Part shown: positions 37,807 to 49,773 of the stretch, piece by piece
Numbering within the stretch: the first letter of the stretch is position 1
Layout: each line of letters opens with the position of its first letter
Assembly: GCA_025200525.1 (NCBI GenBank)
Contig: CM045761.1
Location: 95,394,182 to 95,458,181 of the forward strand
Direction of reading: 5' to 3'
Origin: Camellia lanceoleosa
Lineage: Eukaryota > Streptophyta > Magnoliopsida > Ericales > Theaceae
Length of the DNA: 64,000 bases
Notes under the pieces: model-generated
What the model was told of the DNA's origin: nothing
Databases searched by the model: none
The model's input: the letters and a program-made list of their open reading frames with translations, nothing else
Made by a program: the position numbers and the translations under genes

Positions 37807-39140
37807 CCCTAGAAGTAGTGGTCGAATGGCCCAAAAAAAAATTTATCCCAAAAAATAAAAATTTGGGATGAATTAAACTAAGGAGTTTTTAGGGAACAAT
37901 CTAAAATAGCATATTTTTGTCTTTTTATCTTTTTTAGATCATATCACCTCTCTATTTTTCTACATATCATTTTATAAAAAGTCAAAAAAATACTAAAATA
38001 TTTCGATGTTTGAAAAAAATACAATAATAAGTTTCATAATTTCTACATAATATATTGAGTATCCTTAACATTTTAAATTGTGTATTCTTTTTTGGTTTAA
38101 AAAATAAAATAAATAAATAAATTAGCTAAGCTATGTCAACCCCTAGCCTCGGGTAAAGACCTCGATGTAGGCAAAATGCAAGAGCGCCATCCAAGGAGCA
38201 ACGGAATGTTGAACCCGAGTCAAAGCGATTTTTATCTCTAAACCAACTCCCCATTTTTTGTTTTTGGCATCTACCTAAAAAAGTCACATTTTTTTTAAAA
38301 CTTTTTGTCTCTAGTTATTTTTTTTCAAAATTATGTAAAAAAAAATTTTACTTTTCAAATTCGTCTTAGGTTGATGAATTTAAAAAATTTACTAAACTGT
38401 TTAAAAAAAATATTATAAAAAATTAAAAATCAAAATTCAAATGATTTAGGTTTACTTATTTCAAGAAATGTAATATCACTCTAAAGATATGATATGATAA
38501 TTTATAACAAATAAATAAATAAATTGCTTATTAGATTGTTGTGAAATCACCCTAAAGAACTCCAAATCAAATTTTCAACTAAAAAAAAAAAAGCAATATA
38601 ATTCTTATGAAATTAAAAATCCATATATTTCATAACTTAAACATCAAGATATATTCACTAAACAATTGCATTCTATAAAATGCAAAACAGAATATTGAAA
38701 TACAAATGATATACTCATCTTAAATATGTTTCAAAACATATTTGGAGTGCACAAGTTCCATTCCAAAGGATGTGGAATATTGTTACTATGAGCCATGGAG
38801 AGAATCATCACATAAGTGTCGTCAAAGTATCTACGAAGTATCCGAAAAGTGGCCATTATTATGAATTTAAAATTTTAATCAAAACACATTGAAGAAGTAT
38901 TAGACATGCTTTTTGAAGTGTCAACATCCTCAAAAATGTGTCTGTGCTTATTAGGGTAAAATCCGTACTATTTTAGCATAATATCCTTACTTTTATTTAG
39001 TTGACTGAAAAGGTATTTAGTCTCAATAAGAGTTGATTTGAGAAGATGGGTTCATATAACTGGCATCAAATTGTTGATTTAAGGTTTGTAGGGTTTATTT
39101 GCATGTAGTTTTCTTTCACCTTAGGAATGATAGTGGAATT
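37807..39140. other. Unassigned AT-rich block inside LTR G
   Basis: Very AT-rich with many A and T runs, except for a GC-richer patch at 38130-38225. I recognise no open frame, LTR edge or repeat. By comparison with the plus LTR at 5770-5800 it does not belong to LTR G, so it is part of an insertion or of the LINE below. Confidence 0.5.
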
Positions 39141-39890
39141 TTTATTATTATTATTATTATTTTTTTAAATAAGATCAGATATTATTATAAAGCATCAAGA
39201 TGATGCAAAGAACACAAAACTATGGGCCACAATAGGCCGAAACCTAGCCAATCAAATCATCCACAAAATCTACAAAGGCCAACACATCCAGATCCACTAA
39301 CACCATGACCGAACTATGAAAAACTAAAACAAAAAAAACCTATTCTCCAACCAAGACACTGAATGAGAAATCCCCTTAAAAGTATGTCTATTACACTCTA
39401 ACCAAATCAACCACATTAAGCACTGAGCAACAAGCAACCACGCCTTTCGTTGATGTATAGGGCCTTGACAAATTTCCACCATCATTTCAACTCCGCTTAT
39501 CAATTCGGGAGGCTTTTTCAAAAGTTTCTAGAAAAGATGAATGGCTGCATAAGTCACCAGCGACCACCAGTCCAACAATAAATCACGTCCCACAATAGTC
39601 CATCACCAAAGATCAAAGCCTCTACCTCTTGCCTTGACTAAAACACAAACAAGAAAATTTGTCCCTCTATCCCAGTATCCTCCACCTTTCTTGACTTCAT
39701 CCACCATTGGTGAACTCAATCAGATACAACAAAAAGCTCCAAGCCTTTCTCTCTCAATTCCCCAATCCATGCAACCAATGATAGATCCAACTTCTGAAAC
39801 TAGACCCACTCTGACCTAATCTTCATAACGATGTCATCTCCCTCACCACCACATATCTTCTCTATCACTTTCGTCGAAGCCCCTTGTTAC
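39141..39890 (-). pseudogene. 3' end of an L1-type LINE (ORF2 tail)
   Basis: On minus the frame 39324-39521 carries PPELISGVEMMVEI and then LLVAQCLMWLIWLECNRHTFKG. This is a close likeness of the C-terminal segment of plant L1-type reverse transcriptase proteins (CLMW-x-IW-x-ERN-x-R-x-F). The preceding stretch (39530-39600 on minus) is in keeping with the same protein but has stops. A tail of the form AAAAAAATAATAATAAT on minus lies at about 39141-39167. No RT core is left. I could not find a convincing target duplication. Confidence 0.65.
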
Positions 39891-41298
39891 CTCCTCCCCT
39901 TACTCAAAAACCAACCACTCTGTCCGGCCAACCACTTCTCAAGGCCGGCTGGCCACCTATTTTGTACAGGTAATGACATTTTCACAGTAGAACAGAGCAG
40001 AATCTGAGATGAAAATAGAATAATTTTTTGACTGCAAACAGAGCAAATTTTGGGAGCAAACAGAAAGGTTTTCGAGAGGATGTTCTCGGTTGTGCGCGTG
40101 CCGCTCCTCGTTTCTCATTCAAGTCCTTTAAATTAGTGCTTTAATATTAATATGTGTAATTAATTAGTGGGCTTCATTTGAATTTGTAATAATTTATTAA
40201 TGTAGTTAATTCATTTGGTGTTGTAATAATTAGTTTAATTAAGACATTCATTTGGACCCTCTTGTACGACGGCAAATTTGTAACATTTGTAATATTTGTA
40301 TGTCTTCCAACCCTCATTTCTTTCTCCCTTTTATTTATATGCTTATCGTGGTAGTATCATATTTTTCATTTCATATCATTGCCATGTGTTGTATCCATTT
40401 TTGCATGCATTGGGTTCGGTTCATCATTCTAACATTGTTGTCATTTCCTACTTACTTGAATACGTGCGTTGCCACATACTTTGAGTTGATTTGTATGACA
40501 TGTTAAATAAATTAAACCTAGTAGTTGCATTTTGTATGTGTTGCATTAATCACTTGCATAGTAGAGCATGCATTTTTTCTAATTATTTTCTTCTCTTTAG
40601 CTTGCCTCGGTTGAGTGCTAGGTGAGTATTTCTGCTTTAGCATATTGCATGTATGTTTGTGTTTCCATATCAAGCTTACTACTGTGAGGCTAAGTGCTTA
40701 TTTGAAATATCTCTTTGAATGCTAGTAGATGAAGGCATTTTCGCTTAAGTTGGGATGATTTTGATCAATGTACATATGTGTTTCCTTTTTCAAATAGCAC
40801 ATATTCAACTCTCTTTTTTTCAAATAAACATGAAATCAAAGCATTCCAAAATAGGTGACGTAGTTTATACTTGTGTGTCTCACATAGTAAGTTAGTATAA
40901 TAATCAGAACAGGAGCATATAATGTACATAAAAATCACATCATGATTAGTAGAGGCCGATCTTTGATCAGGTGAATGAGGTGCTCAATTCATAACCTTCT
41001 CCTCTCATACCTTAGTTCCCGAGCCAAGACACTTTGGTTATGACAGACAAGTGGCCTTTGGCACGAGTCATGGGTTTCCTAAATTTTTCAAAAATATTTA
41101 GGTGGCGACTTTGAAATCTAGCAATGCGGTCCATTTTTTACATCTTTGATGATTAATGGATTTTCTAAGATATGCCGGATTTGGACTCTTATTCATTTTT
41201 CTATTTCACATTGCACTTGTGAAACCTGATTCAGAACTGTGGGGCTATTGTATCTGAGAAGACTAAACCCTTCCGAGGAGCACGAAAAACCAGCTACA
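39891..41298 (+). repeat. LTR G, last segment
   Basis: Palindromic GTCCGGCC ... GGCCGGCTGGCC at 39928-39960. It then matches other Tat LTR 3' halves ('CTTCCAACCCTCATTTC', 'GTAGAGGCCGATCTTTGATC' near 40950). Confidence 0.8.
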
Positions 41299-41303
41299 CA
41301 TAA

Positions 41304-43597
41304 CTCGAGTGGCTTCACAAAAAGAGTTGACTTCAAGCAATTTCGAGTCCTATTGCTCACCTACATATATATATATATACAAGTGAGCTGGAAGCCCAAT
41401 GAGTAATCTTAATGTAAAGAGGTTAGATGAATGAGTTCTATATTTATTAAAACATTTTTATCATGGACAAAAATATTTTTATGAAATATGTGATACATAA
41501 AATTGATTAAACCTTTCACAATTACACACAATACGTTGTTCAGAGACATATCATTCAGAAACTTATCAGACCTTTCATAGATTATCAGATGATGGAATAA
41601 TTTCCAATAACATTAAACATATTTAAAATTGTCAAAACGACTTCTGGTCCAATATACGACAACTGTATAGAATGACCTCTGGTCCAACATATAGCGGAAT
41701 CACCTCTGGTCCAATACATGATAGAACAACCTCAGGTCCAATATACAACAGTTGTCTAGAACGACCTTTAGTCCAACATATAGCGGAATGACCTCTGGTC
41801 CAATACAAGACAGAACGACCTTAAGTCCAATATACAACAGTTATACAGAACGACCTCTGGTCCAACATATAGCTCATAGAGAATTCATTTAAGGATGCCA
41901 TAATTGACCATCAAATGGAGAACTCATTCATTCACAGCAAAAAGAATCTTAGAAGACATAACTTTTCATGACATTTCAAATTAAACACTTAAGAACATAA
42001 TCTTAGAAAAACTCCTCATATCATAAGTATTTCAAAATTTTGTAGCATATTTTATCATTTCAGAAGTACTTATTCAGAAAACATATCATATCATTTTGGA
42101 AAATACTTGTCTTATCGAATATCTCATAAATAAAATATATATTTCATGAATCATCGTATAGCCAAGCCAATTTCAAAGTTGTTTATACGAAAATATCTTT
42201 ACAAAAACATTACTCACCTTTACTAGTTTGATGTTCCTCCTCAACGTTCCAACCTACAAATTTACATAATCATACACGTTGTAACACATTATTCGAATCG
42301 AATAACTCATTCCTCTCTTTTCTAATTCAATTACTCATGTTGTTTTCTTACTTATTAGTTCCCGATGAATCATAATTTATGCCTAGGTATGCTCAGAAGA
42401 AGATGGGAATGAAGATATGATCACAAAACAACTTTAAAAAATATGTTGAAATAGAGTCAGTCGCTTGAGCAGTATGCAAAGACTGCAAAAGTACTGGATG
42501 CTCAAATTGTGTACTCGAGCAATTTGTGATGTTTTGCAAAAATGCTAGAAGCTCTCTATGTTCGCTTAAGCCACCACTTGATCACTCGAGCGGTCTGCAA
42601 AAATTCTGGATTTCAAAACTAGAAGATTGAGCTTCCATACACCAATTCAAAAGTAAAATTCATGCATGGCTTGTTCTTTAAGCTTGAAAACTCTTCAATA
42701 AACATAAATACATGGTCATTTGCAAACCCTTTACTCAAAACTCATCAATTTAGCAAAATTGAGCTCAAAACCTTCATGCATGTGAATTTTCAAACTCTTT
42801 TCTCTTGTACTCTTCAAAATATGAACTTGACTCTTAAATTCATAAAGTAAAACTCTTAAAGCTTTAGAATTCAATGATGCATGTGCAAATTAGCTTCCAA
42901 TTCAACATGGATGGTAGAATTCAAACTCAAAATGGTAGTACTTTACAAAATCATGCATGCATGTAGAGCTACATCAATTTTCTTCATCCTTGAGTCAAAA
43001 CCCTACCAATTATTCATAAATATGCACAATCTCTTCTTAATCACATGAACTAGATGAATTATCCTAATGAATTAAAGGTCAATTCCTTAACTAGAGCCTC
43101 AATCTTTAAGAATTGGAGATGATTTCCCTTTAGCTTCTTCAATACTTCATCAATTCATCACAAACGCAACTTCTCTCTCTAGATGAGAGCTCTCTCTCTC
43201 TCTCTCTAAAAATCTCTCCATCAAAAAAAGAGAATGAAAAATAAGCTCAAAGCTCTCTTAAACCATATATATACATATCATGTAATTAGCGTAAATGCTA
43301 ATTAGTTCATCAGACTAATTAATCAAGTTTAGAACAAATTAAACAAGGCTTAATTTTTACTAAATCAAATTTTAATTAAACTTTCCAAATGGTTCTAAAT
43401 ATTCCAATTAGTCTATTCATCTTGTCAATTTTGATTTCTAAAATCATTTAAACCTTCAATTTTAAATTCAGAACAGAATTCATACAGATGGTTTTGAAAT
43501 CAAATAGATATGCACAAATTAATCACATAGCACATATCATAACTTAAAAATATAATTCAACAAATGTAATTATGATATACATGTTGGGGTTGTCACA
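41304..43597 (-). repeat. LTR H, second segment
   Basis: Holds a dyad tandem array (41643-41875), a decayed palindrome cluster (42470-42595) and a short CT run (43190-43207). Confidence 0.85.
41643..41875 (-). repeat. Dyad tandem array in LTR H
   Basis: Eight units with GACC-TCT-GGTC or variants, then CCAA(T/C)ATA. Spacing is irregular, about 26-42 bases. Confidence 0.85.
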
Positions 43598-43602
43598 GTT
43601 AG

Positions 43603-44682
43603 GGCTTATTTATCTCCTCCCTAAGTGATCCCTGTGAGTAAAGAAGGAAAGATGAGTGAGCACCCCTCAGAAAGTGTCTTGTGGCTTCTGTTATTAAAAT
43701 TCTATACTAACCTAAATCTCAGCCAGAAGATGAATTCAGCCGGCCATCTCCCTGTTCAGTCGATCCATTTGTGTGCTTGGCTAGATGATTACCTTAAGAA
43801 CAAAGCAACCAGTTTTAGGGAAGTGTTCCCTTAGGTGGTTCCAGAGCTCCTAGATGGTTAACGTGCTTTACTTAGCATGATTTGTTAGATTCAACAGTAG
43901 TTTGGCTGAATCAAATCATTATTGTAATAATCTCTCTCTCTCTCTCTCTCTCTCTTCCCTCCTTTCTTATTCGAATCGTTGTAATAATCTTCCAACCCCA
44001 CGTGTTTTCTGTATATAGATAGCATCATGTTTTATTAATTATGTCCATGCTTTGTATCCATCTTTCATGCATTAGGATTTGGCCAGTTTGCATTTGCGGG
44101 TTTCATCAATTCTTATGTGCCTTTGTGCACTAATTCATGCCTTGAGATGATTCATGTATCAAATATTAGTAACTTGATCTTTAGTTGCATTGTGTGTATG
44201 TATGCATTAGGTATTTGCATATAGGATCATATGCATATGTATATAGCTTGTTATTTTTTTAACTTGCCCCGAAGGAGTACTAGGTGAGCATTTACAATTT
44301 TAGCATTTTGTATAAGTTATTTTATTATGTATAGCATCCTATCATGCGGTTAAATGCTTAAGTGATATATTTCTATGATTGCCGGTGGATGAAGATTGTG
44401 TTGCTTTGGTTGGAATGATGTTGATTGCCATGTATGTGAGCTCAATTTTTCTGTAAGTTGTATATTTATTCAAAATCCTTTCAAAATACATGAAATCAAA
44501 ACATAACCAAAATGAGCAACATGATCTATAGTTACATGCCTCATACAGTAATGTTAGCATTATAAATAATTAAAACATGAGCATATAATATTTATAAAAT
44601 TCATATCATGGTTTAGTAGAGGTCGATCGTTTGATCGAGTGAGTGGAGTGCTCAATTCATGACATTTCTCTCTCATACCTAA
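43603..44682 (+). repeat. LTR I, second segment
   Basis: Matches element N LTRs from the microsatellite on; here the microsatellite is CT (43930-43954) rather than TTA. The 69-residue frame at 43625 is not recognised as a gene. Confidence 0.8.
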
Positions 44683-45239
44683 TGTCATGACCTGAACCAG
44701 CCCCTAAAGGTTTGGATCATAACTCGCCAGTAATCTTGAGATTACCTACGACCTCAAACAAAAATCAAATCATATTTTATTATATGGGGCCAAAAGTGGA
44801 AGCTGAATAATAAAATTGTGTCCAATGAGCTGTGCATATATGGCATGAACAAAAATATTCATTACGTTAATAACTCACATCTAGTTATATAAACATATCA
44901 TAATATTACACATATCCATAAATCATCCCATAAGAGTATAAAACATTATCTTACTTCCCAAAGGCTTAAGTACAACCATGGTCAATGTAACTGGCAGAAG
45001 TAAACAAAAGAACAAAGACAAAACAAAAGCCTCGCTCATGAGGCACTCATGACAGACTTCACAAAAACTCGGTATCCTTCATAGGTTCACTAAGGTTGGA
45101 CATCCCGCTGCTCACCTACATACATATAAATACAGAGTGAGTGAAAGCCCAGTGAATAACATCAAAGGAACGAGATTATATGAATGAGTTCTTTTAAGTA
45201 ACATATTCAATCCCATATCATAAACAATTCATAATGGAA

Positions 45240-45405
45240 CGAACTTGGGTCCAACAATTCATAATTGTATAGTGACCATTCGGTCAACTCATAACAGATA
45301 ATCAGACTTATCAGATATTCAGAACAACCTTAGGTCCATCCTGTCAAATATACAGAATTACCTCGGGACTATTTTAGATATATAGAATGACCTTAGGTCC
45401 ATCAT
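45240..45405 (-). repeat. Dyad array in LTR J
   Basis: Units GACC-TTA-GGTC, GACC-ATTC-GGTC and decayed forms such as GAAC-TTG-GGTC. Confidence 0.75.
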
Positions 45406-46584
45406 ACACATTTGTGTCACGTTAATCACATTTACAAATATCATGTCGATCAGACAAATAGAAACTCGTTCATACTTACAAAATCATAAGTTCAGAAAAC
45501 ATACCACAATAGGATATACATAAAATAGAGTAATTAAGAAAATATCTTTACTAAGATATTACTTATAGTGATTCGGTTGCTGACACGTCCTCACAAATGG
45601 TCTTACACAATTCATAAACATACACACATTGGATTACATCGCGTAATCGGATTGTTCTTTAACATATTCAATTCTCTTAGGCTCCTTTCTAACTTTTTAA
45701 TTCATTTAGGATGTTCAATTCATGCCTAAGAATTCTCAGAAAGGAATGAGAATGCCAAAATGAGTAAAATCATGGCTTCCCAAAATATGCTGAAACAGGA
45801 CAATTTGCTTGAGCACAACATTGGTCGCTCGAGCGGTCCACATGGTCTGCAAAAGTATTGGATGGTCCGAATCTAGGTGATGTTCGCTCAAGCCAAGGTG
45901 CAAGGGTGACTTGGTCACTCAAGCTAACTACAAACGTCTGCAAAAATACTGGATGCATGAAATATGCGCTCAAGCAACAAATTGTTCGCTCAAGCGGTGA
46001 GGCAGAATTCTGGAATTTCCAAAACATAATTGAACTTCAAAACTTGTGTTTTCAAATCAAAATCTTACATGGCTTGTCAAAACCTTGAAAGCACTTAGAA
46101 ACTCTTCCAATAACATCAATACAAAGCCAATTTGAGAAATCAAAGCTCAAAGCTTCATGAATTCAAACTCAAATGATCATGCATGTATCAGTTGTTCCCA
46201 AACTCTTTTCCAAAGCTTCAAAAATATGCAATTCACTTTCAAAACCTTGTAAATCATGCATGCATGTACAATTCATCTTCCAAATTCAACATGAATGATA
46301 AAATCATGCTCAAAAATGTTAAAACTCAACGAAACTATGCATGCATGTATGAATTGACCCTAAATTCATTATCTTTAACTCATTTCTAGCTCAATACTTA
46401 TGATTAATCTTATAATCTCTAAGAAACCACTAAATAGATAACTTAAATTCATGAATTAGGAGTCAAAAGCTTACTTAAGGTCTTCAATTGAGCTCAATTT
46501 AGCAAATTCTTGAGTTCTTTCACACAATTCTTCAATCCTTCAGGCAAAACCTTCAATTTTCTTATTTTCTCCCTCAAGATGAAC

Positions 46585-46586
<2 letters not shown>

Positions 46587-46628
<42 letters not shown>
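46587..46628 (+). repeat. CT microsatellite in LTR J
   Basis: About 21 CT units. Confidence 0.95.
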
Positions 46629-46632
<4 letters not shown>

Positions 46633-47036
46633 GTTATCTCTATATAATTTTTGAGTGTGTTTATGAGCCTAATCACATTTTCAACATATATATACTTAGT
46701 TACTAGTAGAAGGTTGCTAATTAGAATATAAGCTAACTAATTGGGCTTAGGTTAATTAATCAAAACTTAATCTTTCTGAACTGAATCAAAATTCTCATAA
46801 GGCTCTAAAAATTATGCCATTCACAATAGACTAATCAATTTTAGTTTCTAACGCCATTAGGGCTTTTAATTTTCAGATCATAACAAAAATCATAATAGAT
46901 ATTCCTACAGTTGACAGATATGCATCCAAAAACCACAATAATCACTTAATTAGCATTCAAATTCACACTAAGCACTTAAGCACATGCAAAATTAAAGAAT
47001 TAAAAGTATATTACGTGTCGGGGTTGACACACCTAA

Positions 47037-47304
47037 TGTCCCGAACTGAGACATTTCTGGTTATGATGAACAGTGGCCTTTGGCATGAGTCACAGGTTTC
47101 TTAATTCTCCCAAAAGATTAGGTGGGACTCTGAGATCTAGTGATGTAGTCCATTTCTGGCATATTTTGTAATAAATTGATTTTCTATAAAAGTTACCGGA
47201 TTTAGACTCTCATTTTCTGTTTCACATTGCACTAGTTAGAATAGATCAGGAGATCAGGAGTCTGAACTATTGAGCGTGCTTGATAACCCCAAAAGCATAC
47301 TGCA
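47037..47304 (+). repeat. LTR I, last segment
   Basis: Continues from 44682 after removal of J. It ends at the CCCTT duplication. Confidence 0.85.
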
Positions 47305-47309
47305 CCCTT

Positions 47310-47387
47310 GTTCAGGTACATACATTTTGATAACATTAATGAAGAATGCATCAAATAAAACAACCTTCGATTTTTTATGATCAACTG
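47310..47387 (-). pseudogene. gag-side fragment of element A
   Basis: On minus an open stretch (VVLFDAFF, IKMYVPEQG) runs to the CCCTT site and continues in frame at 28087 leftward. It is cut upstream at 47388 by LTR K. It is too short to assign a domain; position puts it between gag and protease. Confidence 0.65.
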
Positions 47388-49773
47388 TGTGATGCCCCAA
47401 ATTTTGATAATATAATACAACGATACACTGGGGTTTAACTAGCGGATACACATCATTTTTAAGCACAAAATACAAATAATTATACTAAAAGAAAATATTA
47501 ATAATAGTTACAGATAAAATTCTTCAAGTCTATAAATACAGATCAATTCCTTGATACAAAAAGATTATCCAAAATACAAGAAATATAAAATCTAATCTCT
47601 AAGGCAACCATGGTTCCGCAAAGCTTTTATGGATTCTGTTCTCAGTGTAAAACTCGCCTTCACCTGGCATAAAACGCCATGAGCTTGGAATGCCCAGTAA
47701 ACACACACACCCCGACCCTTTTCCCATTCCAAATACACAAGTAACATAACAACACGATCATAAAATATAGTGAAAGCAATAATTAAGCAGAGCTTATAAT
47801 TAAATTCCAGTTCTCATGAATAATAGTCAATTTTAGTTAGTTCTAGGCAACTCCCCGCGGAATGTCGTTCCTACCCAACCACTAACACTGGCCACGGGCA
47901 ATTCGGACTTCTCCTTGGTTAATACAATATGAATGCGTCACTTACCGCATAACCACCAGTGTGTCACTTACTGCACAACTACCAATGATGCCCACGCACC
48001 TAGGTTACATACCCGAGTGGTGACATCACGCTCTGCCCCAAGGAAACGGGCTTCCAGGGATACTCTTCCTGTGTGAGACCTTCACTGCCACCCTTATGCC
48101 TCCCATTTCCATTAAGGAGCCAGAATACCTCTCGTGCCATGTTAGGGTTCGAAAACACACTTGCGCAAGACTTCATAAAAATGGAACACATTCTACTATA
48201 TCATACTCTTGAATCCATCGTTCATTATCTCTTAAAATTTAATACAATGATTGCAACCCATTACCATCCCATTTGATTTCCCCTTTATTAAGTGCATTAT
48301 GTTATCAGTTATAGCAAAGCTTGGTCAATATAATTACGAATCCAAACTAAACAACAAGTAATTTATTCATGGTAAAGGAAAATTCACAAATTATCATAGA
48401 TTACATATCAAGACTAAAACATTCAAGAAACACAGAATATAAGAGTTGCAAACCAAATAGGAGCATGTTAACACAAATTTCCAAATTTCCAGATTTGAAC
48501 CAGTTTGAAAATAATTATGAAAAAAATACTTTTATTGGCCCTACGTACCTGGCATCATGTGAGTTTGTAGATAAATAAGTCTAGTTTCAAACTCAATTTA
48601 CAAAAGTAGGATTGGTATTTTAGATTTTAAGATAATTCAGAATTTCCAAGATCTGTCCAGATTCGTTGACTGTTACGCAAATCCATTTTTCTCCCAAACC
48701 CTTCACTATCTTGAGTTGAAAAAAAATTTAGTTAAAATATAACACCAATATTAAGATTTTGACATAAAAGTGAACTCAAGATTATTTTTATGGAATTTTA
48801 TAAAAATAGAGAAAGTTGACTGTTTTTCTGGTTCTTTGAGTAACAAACTTAGAAAATTTGTTTAGGTTATAAAAATACATCATTAGGTCCTACCAAAATT
48901 ATCACATACTCTAGACATACCAAATATTACATCATAAAAATAGATTTCGAGTTTATGGAGTTTTGATAGGAAAATAAATTCAAAAGAGGGAAAAGATTTG
49001 CTGCTAGAAATTAAAGAAAGAAAGAGAAGCATACCATTTCTTGATTAATACACATTTATACAAGAGTATAGGCCTACACTACAACATATATATACAAAGA
49101 GCATGTATTAGGAGGGGAAAAACAAGTGGTAAAAGAACTTGAGAGAAGAGGAGATGTATGTTTACCTTTGTTGTACAAGACTCAACATAATTCTTCTTTT
49201 TCTTCTTCTCTTCTCTCTCTCTCTCTCTCTCTCTCTCCCTCTCTCTCCCTCTCTCTTTTTTTCCAAGATCACTCTCTCCCACTCCTCTAGTGCATGGCTG
49301 AAAATGTGTAAATTGAGGGAGAGAAGTGTGCATATATATAGAGAAAGGATTGGGAGGTTTCTTAGGGGCCAAGTTCTATACGTGTAATTTGTCAAAGTTG
49401 CCATCAAGGCCCTTTCATCCATCACATGGTCAACTACTTGGGCTTCAAGTATATATATATTAGATATATATATAAGATATTTGTATTTATAAACATAAAA
49501 TAATAGCCATAAGTAAATTAATTAAGAAAGTACTACAATTAAGGTTTTGAATAAAATAAAATAGAAGTATATAGGGACCAAGTCCAAATTTATGAAACCT
49601 TGATATTTAATATACAATATACTAACATTAGAAAATAGTTAAAATAATAAATTTGGGTCCCATTAAATTAACGCGCAAACAAAGATGAGAAACCGAGCAA
49701 AAATGACATTACCGGGAGTTAAGATATTTAAGGTGATTAATCTATAATTATAGGGTCTAATAATTAATAATAA
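47388..49773 (-). repeat. LTR K, chromovirus-type, incomplete
   Basis: Plus view starts TGTGATGCCCC at 47388 and has the layout of the F/J LTRs ('GAATGCCCAGTAAAC' near 47688, CT run at 49212-49255, AT-rich end), but the sequence is clearly different. I found no repeat of AACTG (47383-47387) before LTR L begins at 49774. K is therefore cut by L, or its far edge near 49725 is decayed. No gene; the region at 48000-48600 shows only short unrecognised frames. Confidence 0.65.
49212..49255 (+). repeat. CT microsatellite in LTR K
   Basis: Interrupted CT/CCCT run. Confidence 0.9.

Larger units (their letters stand above)
30199..41298 (+). mobile_element. LTR G (Tat-like solo LTR), split by E and a LINE-bearing block
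   Basis: Starts TATAGATATCCC at 30200, a decayed TGTAGACACCCC, and ends CAGCTACA at 41298. CATAA flanks it (30194-30198 and 41299-41303), with one extra T at 30199. Own sequence is about 30199-32071 and 39890-41298. Text around 31850-32066 ('CATGATAGGGAGG', 'CTCTGTT', 'GCAGCAG') matches 5698-5770 of the plus LTR on the left. From 39925 on, G continues as that LTR does after 5790. Confidence 0.75.
29867..43597 (-). mobile_element. Solo LTR H (chromovirus-like), split by G
   Basis: Plus view starts TGTCAAGACCCC at 29867 and ends GGGTTGTCACA at 43597. Flanks are GGTAG (29862-29866) and GTTAG (43598-43602), a duplication with one change. Own sequence is 29867-30198 and 41304-43597, about 2.6 kb. 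The join falls at matching places in J (around 45040-45070) and F, so the two halves belong together. Confidence 0.82.
44683..47031 (-). mobile_element. Solo LTR J (chromovirus-like, 2349 bp)
   Basis: Plus view starts TGTCATGACC at 44683 and ends GGGTTGACACA at 47031. A perfect CCTAA duplication flanks it (44678-44682, 47032-47036). It has a dyad array (45240-45405), decayed palindromes (45795-46005) and a CT run at 46587-46628. With it removed, LTR I reads straight through. Confidence 0.95.
28088..47304 (+). mobile_element. Solo LTR I (Tat-like), split by H and J
   Basis: Starts TGTAGACACC at 28088 and ends CATACTGCA at 47304, with CCCTT on both sides (28083-28087, 47305-47309). Its own sequence is 28088-29866, 43603-44682 and 47037-47304, about 3.1 kb. 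It shows the same landmarks as the element N LTRs: start, TATA at 28649, the 'AAGAAAGTTTGACAA' area near 28988, and the CTTCCAACCCCACGTG area near 43990. The interior of a full element is absent, so this is a solo LTR left by LTR-LTR recombination. Confidence 0.88.
7372..47387 (-). mobile_element. Element A: decayed Tat-like Ty3/gypsy element, the host of most insertions
   Basis: This entry spans the scattered pieces of one minus-strand element: 7372-11700, 16597-17440, 26945-28087 and 47310-47387. They run in the order 3' region, IN, second RNase H, RNase H, RT, linker, protease and gag-side coding. When F (17441-26944) and I (28088-47304) are removed with one copy of their duplications, protease sense continues across the first join and an open frame continues across the second. 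A second RNase H between the RT-linked RNase H and integrase is typical of the Tat/Ogre lineage. Its own LTRs are not in the window, or cannot be told apart from the many LTRs here. Confidence 0.85.

Noticed and set aside
39634..39819. Plus-strand 61-residue frame
   Set aside because: Opposite strand of the LINE-bearing block; no likeness to a known protein.
43625..43834. 69-residue frame as a possible host exon
   Set aside because: Lies inside LTR I between H and J; no splice or family evidence.
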